Assembly: GCF_002197685.1 (NCBI RefSeq)
Contig: NZ_NBBI01000008.1
Span: 1-64,000 of the forward strand
Direction of reading: 5' to 3'
Origin: Sphingomonas dokdonensis
Lineage (GTDB): Bacteria; Pseudomonadota; Alphaproteobacteria; Sphingomonadales; Sphingomonadaceae
Length of the DNA stretch: 64,000 bases
Position numbers and translations under genes: made by a program. Under the pieces are notes generated by a model. That model made no database searches and was not told the DNA's origin. It saw only the letters and a list, made by a program, of their open reading frames with translations. Below are positions 1-5,821 of the stretch, one piece after another (the stretch's first letter is position 1; each line of letters opens with the position of its first letter).

Positions 1-18
1 CCCCCTATCTAAGCCCCG

Positions 19-213
19 ATGCCCGCCCAACCGCCCCCTCCCGACGACGACGCGCCGATCTGCGACGGGATCGCACACGCTTGGCGGATCCTACCGGGCA
101 ACTGGCAAGAGCAGTACGCCGTGGCGCGCTGCTGCGGCATCCGCGCCATTTCGCGCTTCAACGGACCCTGGGCGCTGGTCGAGGAAGACGATCCGCCCGC
201 GTCAGCCGGTTAG
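19..213 (+). CDS. Small hypothetical protein (64 aa)
   Basis: Short ORF that runs convergently into the integrase and overlaps its 3' end by 12 bases. The protein has a Pro/Asp-rich start, an ICDGIAHAW segment and an acidic tail. No known domain is recognised. It resembles the small genes usual in phage-derived islands, which would place further island DNA to the left of the window. No clear ribosome binding site is seen before the ATG, so it may be spurious. Confidence 0.35.
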   Translation: MPAQPPPPDDDAPICDGIAHAWRILPGNWQEQYAVARCCGIRAISRFNGPWALVEEDDPPASAG

Positions 214-1398
214 CATCGCGCCCCAGGCGTCGAAGATCTCGCGCCGGCGGCCGAGCTGCTGCGATCGGTTGTACGCGCCCTCAACCTTGGCCGCTGAACC
301 GTCCTCGGCCTTCAGCGTGTGGCCGAGCGCCTGGTCGATGCCGCCGCGCTCGAGCGGCATGGTCTCGTTCATGATCGTCGAGAAAGTGGCCCGCCAGCCG
401 TGCGGGACGTGGCGGCCGGCGAACGATGTCCGCGCGTAGAGCGCGCCGATCGCCGCCTCACCGAGTGGTATGGCCCCGCTGGCACCCGGAAAGATCAGGT
501 CGTTACATTCTGTGCCACGAGATGAGGCGCCGCGCAGCACCGCCACGGCAGCCGGCGACAACGGCACGACATGGTCGTGCGCGGCGTCGTTCTTCTTCGC
601 CGCAGCGAGCTTCATCCGCGCGGCCGGCACGCGCCAGATCGGCGTCGCCCCGTCCAGATCCTTGATCTCGCTCCACCGCGCGCCGCGCGCCGCCGCCCAT
701 CGCATGGCGGTGAGCGCCAGGAACCGTGACGCAAGCTTCGCTGCCGGCGATGCCTCGAGCTGGTCGACTTCGGCCATCAGCGCGCGGGCGTCGCCCGTCG
801 TCATCAGCGCGGCATGGTGACGGACGGCGGCCGGCTTCTTCAGCCCCTGCGCAACCTTCTCGGCTGGATCATTCTCGCACCAGCCTTCACCGATCGCCAG
901 CTCGAACACGGCCGAGATACGCTGCCGCAGTCGCCGCGCCGTCTCTCGGGCGCCACGACGCTCTACCGCGCGCAGCAGTTCGAGCACGCCGGCCGGCGCG
1001 ATCGCGCTGAGCGGTTGCGCGCCAATCGCCGGGAACACGTCGCGCTCGAGGCTGACTAGGACGTCGGCCGCATGAACCGGCGTCCAGCCCTCGAGCTGGA
1101 CGGCGTGCCAGGCACGCGCGGCCGCCTCGAAGGTCTCGACGCGCGCCGACCGGGTGCGCGGATCCTCGCCGCGGGCGAGTTGCTCGCGCGCCGCGTCGGC
1201 ACGAGCCCGGGCCGCGATCAAGTCGACCTCAGGATAGCTGCCAAGCGTCAGCAGCTGCTCCTTGCCGACGTAGCGGAAGCGCCAACGAAAGCTCTTAAGG
1301 CCGGTCGGAGCGACGTAGAGGTGCAGCCCGGCGCCGTCGGCGAGCTTATAGGCGGCCGCTCGCGGCCGCGCGGCCTTGACCGCGGCGTTTTTGAGCAT
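202..1398 (-). CDS. P4-type tyrosine integrase (398 aa)
   Basis: Site-specific recombinase of the bacteriophage P4 integrase class, which integrates and excises islands, often at tRNA genes. The N-terminal DUF4102 arm-binding domain is seen in AAAYKLADGAGLHLYV and LLTLGSYPEVDL (residues 15-60), followed by a SAM-like core-binding domain. The catalytic residues are visible: Arg233 (LTAMR), His333 and Arg336 (HGWR), His360 and Tyr376 (AYNRSQ). The ATG at 1398 gives the usual family N-terminus; a longer reading from 1491 would add an unrelated leader that overlaps the next gene. Full length, apparently intact. Its N-terminal end points right and directly abuts a divergent gene, so the attachment site normally found beside such genes is not obvious. 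Confidence 0.93.
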   Translation of the reverse strand: MLKNAAVKAARPRAAAYKLADGAGLHLYVAPTGLKSFRWRFRYVGKEQLLTLGSYPEVDLIAARARADAAREQLARGEDPRTRSARVETFEAAARAWHAVQLEGWTPVHAADVLVSLERDVFPAIGAQPLSAIAPAGVLELLRAVERRGARETARRLRQRISAVFELAIGEGWCENDPAEKVAQGLKKPAAVRHHAALMTTGDARALMAEVDQLEASPAAKLASRFLALTAMRWAAARGARWSEIKDLDGATPIWRVPAARMKLAAAKKNDAAHDHVVPLSPAAVAVLRGASSRGTECNDLIFPGASGAIPLGEAAIGALYARTSFAGRHVPHGWRATFSTIMNETMPLERGGIDQALGHTLKAEDGSAAKVEGAYNRSQQLGRRREIFDAWGAMLTG

Positions 1399-1420
1399 CG
1401 ATATGTCCCCGGGGGTGAGA

Positions 1421-2158
1421 ATGGAGTCGCTTGAGGTCAGCCGGGAAGCGGCAGAAAGAGCGCGGCGCGATCTGCAGCCTCTGCTGAACACCTGGATTGG
1501 CAGGCTGAACGAATATCCTGGCTTTGGCGCATGGAAACGCGAGGCGCTTGGCGCGTCTTTAGATCGACTAGATATCGGAGTGGAAAGTTCAGTCCCTCAC
1601 GGCGACTTTTACTTCGATGCCGAAACGGAGCGGCAGCACCGCATCGTAAGCTCGTACTATGCCTTGTGGGCGGCTCAGAACGACATACGGGACTCTGGTT
1701 ACTACTTCCGACGATTCCCATTCAGCGGCCTGCCGGTCACCAAGGCGTCACACCTCCGCATGTGCTGCGAGCTCTATTTCAACCGTATCCATCACTTTCG
1801 GGAGCGTTGGAGAGCATTTCTGAAGGTGATGAAGCGCAGCGGAAGAATGAAAGCGCTGCAAGAGGAGCATTTTATTGAGGCGTTGGCAGACCGGTTCTCC
1901 AACGAAATCGCGGCGCGCAACCGTGTGCATCACGAGGCTGCCTTTGACGATCCCGATATCTCAGCACTTACCATCGCAGGAATGCTAGCGAGGGATAATG
2001 ACGAAAAGGGATGGGGTTTGGCAGGATCTTGGACCTACCGCCGCGCCTGTAAGGTATGGGTGAGGCGAGTTGAAGCGGCGGCAATGGATGCTGACTTGTT
2101 TATTGGCGTTGCGGCGACCCTCATGCTGGCATCTGCTGATTTTCTTAAAGTTGATTGA
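1421..2158 (+). CDS. HEPN-motif hypothetical protein (245 aa)
   Basis: Unrecognised soluble, mostly helical protein. Residues 166-171 read RNRVHH, which matches the R-N-x3-H signature of HEPN ribonuclease or nucleotidyl-transfer-linked domains; a second His-rich stretch, NRIHHF, lies upstream. The ATG at 1421 follows GGGGGTGAG, a good ribosome binding site; an ATG at 1403 is an alternative. Only 22 bases separate it from the divergent integrase start. It is followed by a hairpin repeat and a convergent Sel1 gene. HEPN proteins in islands are often toxins or defence effectors, but that role here is inferred from one motif and the setting. No adjacent MNT-type antitoxin is seen. Confidence 0.6.
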   Translation: MESLEVSREAAERARRDLQPLLNTWIGRLNEYPGFGAWKREALGASLDRLDIGVESSVPHGDFYFDAETERQHRIVSSYYALWAAQNDIRDSGYYFRRFPFSGLPVTKASHLRMCCELYFNRIHHFRERWRAFLKVMKRSGRMKALQEEHFIEALADRFSNEIAARNRVHHEAAFDDPDISALTIAGMLARDNDEKGWGLAGSWTYRRACKVWVRRVEAAAMDADLFIGVAATLMLASADFLKVD

Positions 2159-2162
2159 GAGC

Positions 2163-2283
2163 CACGGCGGAGAACCCCTCCGCCGCGGTCACGCTTTTCT
2201 GCCTTTTGTCGTAGCTGTCGTACCCGCATCCATCGAGGCGATACCCACCCGCGAATGTCCGCTATTGGGAGGTAAGCGGACAT
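2163..2283. repeat. Dispersed hairpin repeat, copy 1
   Basis: Two inverted repeats sit between convergent genes. GGCGGAG (2166-2172) pairs with CTCCGCC (2178-2184) and is followed by GCGGTCACG. TGTCCGCT (2256-2263) pairs with AGCGGACA (2275-2282) around ATTGGGAGGTA. Related pieces recur at 2.76, 4.28, 5.19 and 8.59 kb. The second hairpin could also help end transcription of the convergent flanking genes, although it has no T run. Confidence 0.7.
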
Positions 2284-2287
2284 AAAC

Positions 2288-2737
2288 TTAAGCGAATTCA
2301 TCCCGCTTCTGCTTCGGCCGTAGCCGCCGCACTCTTCCGGCGGCGGCGTGCCAAAGCCGAGTTTCGAACCGCTTGCGTTCTTGCATTGCTTCGCCGTCAC
2401 CCGCTTTGGCTCCTAGGCCAAGCCAGTGCCGGTAGCCGGTCATGTCGTCTTGATTAAAGCAGCTCAACGCCATGTGCTGGGCTGCGCGAATGTCGCCTCT
2501 TTTGTGTGCCCGCCGATATAGTCCAGCCGCGCTAAAGGCGTCCGCGGGCTTTCCAAACGGAGCAGCGCCTCTATCGTTGGAGAACCAATCGGCAAGCTCG
2601 ATCATTGCCCCTGCGTGCCCACGTAGAGCGAGGTGCCACATAATCGGCAGCCACTTACCAAGGTGACGCTCATATCGGATCGCCAAGCCCTTCAGGTAGA
2701 GCCGATCCGTAGGCGTGTCGTCGTTTATGCGTTCCAC
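2288..2737 (-). CDS. Sel1-repeat protein (149 aa)
   Basis: Short helical-repeat protein. Tandem SEL1-like (TPR-related) units are seen in HLALRGHAGAMIELADWF, AAGLYRRAHKRGDIRAAQ and WLGLGAKAGDGEAM, with the typical alternating small and aromatic residues. Such repeats mediate protein-protein contacts; the partner is unknown. The GTG at 2737 is preferred because GAAGG lies eight bases upstream; an ATG at 2755 is in frame but has no ribosome binding site. The C-terminus is Arg/Lys-rich. There is no signal peptide, so it is likely cytoplasmic. Confidence 0.7.
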   Translation of the reverse strand: MERINDDTPTDRLYLKGLAIRYERHLGKWLPIMWHLALRGHAGAMIELADWFSNDRGAAPFGKPADAFSAAGLYRRAHKRGDIRAAQHMALSCFNQDDMTGYRHWLGLGAKAGDGEAMQERKRFETRLWHAAAGRVRRLRPKQKRDEFA

Positions 2738-2763
2738 GGCGCGACCTTCGCACATGGTTTTGC

Positions 2764-2818
2764 TGTCCGCTATTGGGCGTTTGCTGCCGGTCCGCTTTCG
2801 GCGGCCGCCGACACGAGC
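2764..2818. repeat. Dispersed repeat, copy 2
   Basis: Starts GTCCGCTATTGGGCG and then aligns for about 50 bases with the copy at 4285-4340, including GTCCGCT, GCGGC and ACACGA blocks. It lies in the gap between the start of the Sel1 gene and the end of the secreted protein gene. Confidence 0.6.
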
Positions 2819-2850
2819 GTGGAAGGCTAGATTGGCGTAGAGACAGCCGC

Positions 2851-4056
2851 TTAAGGTGATAGCGGTGCTTGCCGAAGCCGCTCAGAATAGCCCTTTAGTT
2901 GAAGTGCCTTACGCGGAGACAGCGACCGTCCTACAGTCGCGATTATCGCGTGGCCCTCTTTCAATCGGCCTTGCAAGAAAAGACACCGAGCCTGTTCAAC
3001 CAGAGCGCGTTCGCGAACAGGCAAGTTACCGTAAGGATCGAAGAACGAGTCTACTCGCGAGCCATCCTCCACACCTGTCCAGCCAAAGCGGACTTCTGCT
3101 GGCGTCTGTGCCGCCAACTTGCGGTAGCGCTGCGTTGCCTCGGCAAGGGTGATCCTTCCTGCGAGCAGTTCGAAGCGGGTGCGTAACAACGAGCTTGCCG
3201 GCCCAGGCGCGCCGGCTTCAAGGCGATCGAGAACCGAGCCGAGCCATGCCACATTGATGTTGCCGGTTTCAGCCTGAACTCCCAAGATGTTGAAAGCCGC
3301 GATCGCCGCCAGATGCGTTAACGTCGTTGCCGCATTCACTTCAGCTACTGTCGGTCGAGGGTTTTCCGAAGCGCGCACCAGCTCGATCGTCGGATCCAGC
3401 GAAAGGATCGCCTCAAGATCGGGCTTATGGAAATAGCCGATCACGACCAGCACGGTCTTGCCCGGCCTAGCCGCAGCAGCGGCACGGATCCGCTGTGCCT
3501 GCATGAAAGTGCGATAGAGGTATAGCCTGCGCGGCAGATCCTGATCTGCGCGAGGCGACGGTTTGGCGGCCCAGGCGGTGACCTTTGATGTCTCCGTGGC
3601 GTCTTCGGCCGCGAAGAAGTCGCGTTTCAACGCACTCGGATCTGGGAAGCTAAGGAAACCCTGAAATCCGGATGCTCGGCGCACCTCCAAAGGTGTATCC
3701 AGATCGAGGCCGAAGCCGAGTATCTGATCCTCGACCGATGGCATCCAGTCGATGGGACACAGCGCCGTGTGAGATGTCTCGGCATAGGGAAGAATAATCC
3801 CCTGAACCTCGTAGGTATACTCGTAGTAGCTACCACGCGCCGCTTGCTCTGGCGGTCGCTCGATACAGATCGCATCGGGCCGGGTCTGCTGCAGGTAAGC
3901 GGCGAGAAAACCGGGCTGGTCCGATTGAGAGACGAGTTGCGCCCCATGATCTACCCCAAGAATTATCACACGTGTTCGTGGAGCTTGTTCAGCATGCGCA
4001 ACTTGGGAAACCAAGCCTGACAGCAGCAAAAGACACACAGCCACAAACCGCATCAA
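2851..4056 (-). CDS. Secreted TIKI/TraB-like hypothetical protein (401 aa)
   Basis: A Sec signal peptide is clear (hydrophobic residues 6-19, likely cleavage after AHA at 20-22), so the protein is exported, probably to the periplasm. The mature part begins VIILGVDHGAQ (His37) and contains AICIERPPE (Glu66), a layout like the TIKI/TraB/EreA superfamily or DUF5694, where a conserved His and Glu form the active centre. A further conserved-looking segment is LVVIGYFHKPDL. The C-terminal half (about 250-400) looks helical. Substrate unknown. It stands alone in an accessory region between repeat copies. The family call is tentative; the secretion call is firm. Confidence 0.6.
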   Translation of the reverse strand: MMRFVAVCLLLLSGLVSQVAHAEQAPRTRVIILGVDHGAQLVSQSDQPGFLAAYLQQTRPDAICIERPPEQAARGSYYEYTYEVQGIILPYAETSHTALCPIDWMPSVEDQILGFGLDLDTPLEVRRASGFQGFLSFPDPSALKRDFFAAEDATETSKVTAWAAKPSPRADQDLPRRLYLYRTFMQAQRIRAAAAARPGKTVLVVIGYFHKPDLEAILSLDPTIELVRASENPRPTVAEVNAATTLTHLAAIAAFNILGVQAETGNINVAWLGSVLDRLEAGAPGPASSLLRTRFELLAGRITLAEATQRYRKLAAQTPAEVRFGWTGVEDGSRVDSFFDPYGNLPVRERALVEQARCLFLQGRLKEGHAIIATVGRSLSPRKALQLKGYSERLRQAPLSP

Positions 4057-4459
4057 TCTCGATCCTTGATAGTTCTAGGATCGGCTTATGTGTCAGCGAA
4101 CCAGCGGCTTGTCACCCGCCGCTGCGAACCGGACTTGCCGGAGGGTGTGGTGGTGATGACGATGAAGATACTAGTCCTCACCGGCCATGTTTTCGCGGCA
4201 TTCTGATGCCGTTTTCCCACCAATGACCGAGCCAATACCCATGGTAAATGTCCGAGATTGGGCAGCGCCCCGAGTGGTTCTGAACGTCCGCTATTGGGCG
4301 TAAGCGGCCAGTCCGCTCCCGCGGCGAACACGACGGAGATACCCTCCCCGTTGGCCACGCATTTCTGGCCGATATAAATCGCTATTGTACCCAGCCTGAT
4401 CAAAGCAGTACCCGCGACCCTCCGTCGGCCTAGCTATGCCGAGCGCGAGGCACTTTTGG
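4057..4459. other. Gene-free stretch holding repeat copy 3
   Basis: About 400 bases with no convincing gene. It contains GTCCGCTATTGGGCGTAAGCGG (4285-4306 region) followed by GACGGAGATACCCTCC (4332-4347), i.e. the same two modules as in copy 1 but in reversed order and partly degenerate. An antisense reading frame here has no features of a real protein. Confidence 0.5.
4285..4350. repeat. Dispersed repeat, copy 3
   Basis: Combines the GTCCGCTATTGGG module with a degenerate GGCGGAG/CTCC module. It shares roughly 50 bases with copy 2 at 2764, which makes common descent likely rather than chance similarity. Confidence 0.65.
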
Positions 4460-4609
4460 TCAATGAGGCCTACTAGGCCTGTCCGAACGGCCTAGGACAT
4501 CAATCGCTTGCTGGACATAAGCGGCGGACAGGATTTCGTCTTCAAGATCTAGCTTTTTCAGCACCAATCTTAGAAGATCGAAACTGCTTAGTCCGGTTGC
4601 TTCGTTCAT
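4460..4609 (-). CDS. Small hypothetical protein (49 aa)
   Basis: A short ORF beginning MNEATGLSSFDLLRLVLKKL and ending RSDRPSRPH. It has an AAGG ribosome binding site about ten bases before the ATG, and an amphipathic helical composition with alternating Leu and charged residues. It precedes nothing in operon and follows a winged-helix gene on the same strand by about 130 bases. No family recognised. The good ribosome binding site and protein-like composition support it, but size keeps confidence moderate. Confidence 0.5.
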   Translation of the reverse strand: MNEATGLSSFDLLRLVLKKLDLEDEILSAAYVQQAIDVLGRSDRPSRPH

Positions 4610-4737
4610 GAGCGTTTCACCTTAAGTAGTGAAGCGCCCCAAGGCTTCCTTCGCTGCGGAGCCTCGCATCATGCAACGATAGCGCCGTGGCGATATCATC
4701 CCAGCTCATTCAATGAAAGCGGTAGATACGAACGGGA

Positions 4738-5043
4738 TCAGCCGGACAGCAAAGCTTCCATCTTTGCATCGGCGTCATCCGTGAGGCGAAGGAAATCGCC
4801 CTTAACCACGACGACTGCGTCTTGCTCAAGGACCTTGATCCAACGCTCCAGTACCTCTGTTCGGACGCGCAACGTCTTGCCCACGGAGGCCGGATCGGTC
4901 TCGCCCCCGTTCCGGGCAGCGAGAAACAGGTAAAGTAGCAAGTCCCAGGCGTGCTCATCAAAAAGTTGAGCAGGAAAGTATTCTGACCGACGGTCACGCA
5001 CAGAAAGAACCTGTTGGGCTCGCGCCACCGCCTTGTCGGACAT
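4738..5043 (-). CDS. Winged-helix (MarR-like) regulator (101 aa)
   Basis: Small DNA-binding protein. Residues 28-95 follow the winged-helix plan: an HAWDLLLYLFLAAR helix, a recognition region VGKTLRVRTEVLERWIKVLE and a wing ending LRLTDDADAKMEALL, as in truncated MarR/HxlR-type regulators common in sphingomonads. GAAGGAG precedes the ATG by eight bases. A perfect palindrome (5081-5095) lies 38 bases upstream and could be its own operator. Target genes unknown. Confidence 0.65.
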   Translation of the reverse strand: MSDKAVARAQQVLSVRDRRSEYFPAQLFDEHAWDLLLYLFLAARNGGETDPASVGKTLRVRTEVLERWIKVLEQDAVVVVKGDFLRLTDDADAKMEALLSG

Positions 5044-5080
5044 GCAATGCTCCTTCGAAGCGTTAACTATTCAAGAGCTC

Positions 5081-5095
5081 ATTCGTTCAACGAAT
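5081..5095. promoter_or_regulatory. Palindrome, candidate operator
   Basis: ATTCGTT-C-AACGAAT is a perfect 7-base inverted repeat 38 bases upstream of the winged-helix regulator start. The position suits autoregulation; this is inferred from symmetry and location alone. Confidence 0.4.
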
Positions 5096-5188
5096 AGACA
5101 CCGCCGATAACGTAAAAGGATCAGGGCCGCGGACCTGCCACATCGAACCCGTGTGAGAAGGCGTAAGCGGTTTGATGTCCAGCGTGCA

Positions 5189-5215
5189 CGGCGGAGACAT
5201 CCTCCGCTACGGCCG
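5189..5215. repeat. Dispersed hairpin repeat, copy 4
   Basis: GCGGAG (5191-5196) pairs with CTCCGC (5202-5207), followed by TACGGCCG. It matches the first module of copies 1 and 5. The TGTCCGCTATTGGG module is reduced to GATGTCC just upstream. Confidence 0.55.
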
Positions 5216-5292
5216 TCCAAACGCTTGAGGTAAGGTATTAGAATAGGCATTATAATGCCCAACTTATACCCGCATGCGCCCAAGCGCCACTT

Positions 5293-5820
5293 TTAGCCGA
5301 TGGTTTCGCCTGTCGTAATGTTATGGATGCGAAAGCTATATCCTGCGCCGAAGCATTTTAGAAAGTCGGTCAGGTCATTCGTGACGATCACCAAGTCTGG
5401 TCTAAAAGTGCAGTGTGCGGTAATCTGGTCGGCCATTTGCATAAGGTATGCATCGACATAGTCTATCTTGTGCTTTGACATCCATGCGACGTCCGCTCCT
5501 AAATAGCGGTGTACCGCCGCCTCAGGTGAGCCGTGAGGCGCTGGAAGAAGGCGGACCCCAGTACCGGGGGTGAGCAACCAACGGAGCAGCCATTCTGCAC
5601 GGTCGTGACGCTTTTGTTTGCCGATGAGAAGGCTACAGGCCTCAGCGATCACTGGCGGCGCGACGGCCAGATGGAAGTCCTCCTGCTCCTCAAGGAAATA
5701 CTGAGCGTAATCGTGCAGGTCGTCGTTTGGGTCAGCGAAAGCTACAAGTATGTTTGTGTCGACAAGCGCGAGGTTACGTGGGAGGTCTAGCTCCGCACCG
5801 TCGAGCACAAACAAGGGCAT
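5293..5820 (-). CDS. PIN-domain protein (175 aa)
   Basis: Candidate metal-dependent ribonuclease. PIN-fold acidic residues are visible in order: Asp21 (LALVDTNILVAF), Glu60 (VIAEACSLL), Asp120/Asp123 (KIDYVDAYLMQMAD) and Asp149 (VIVTNDLTDF). The set is complete, so activity is plausible. Its ATG lies one base after the stop of the large methyltransferase gene, so the two are translationally coupled. It is longer than a typical VapC (about 130 aa) and has no antitoxin-sized partner next to it. This suggests it works with the methyltransferase rather than as an ordinary toxin; the joint role is inferred from coupling only. Confidence 0.8.
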   Translation of the reverse strand: MPLFVLDGAELDLPRNLALVDTNILVAFADPNDDLHDYAQYFLEEQEDFHLAVAPPVIAEACSLLIGKQKRHDRAEWLLRWLLTPGTGVRLLPAPHGSPEAAVHRYLGADVAWMSKHKIDYVDAYLMQMADQITAHCTFRPDLVIVTNDLTDFLKCFGAGYSFRIHNITTGETIG

Positions 5821-5821
5821 T

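Noticed and set aside
2035..2400. Minus-strand ORF bridging the HEPN and Sel1 genes
   Set aside because: It overlaps the ends of two better-supported genes and the hairpin repeat; no ribosome binding site or domain.
4086..4403. 105-codon minus-strand ORF in the gap at 4.1-4.4 kb
   Set aside because: It runs across repeat copy 3 and has no protein-like features.
5225..5256. TTGAGG and TATAAT as a promoter
   Set aside because: Spacing of 20 bases is too long, and the promoter would point into the 3' end of the convergent PIN gene.
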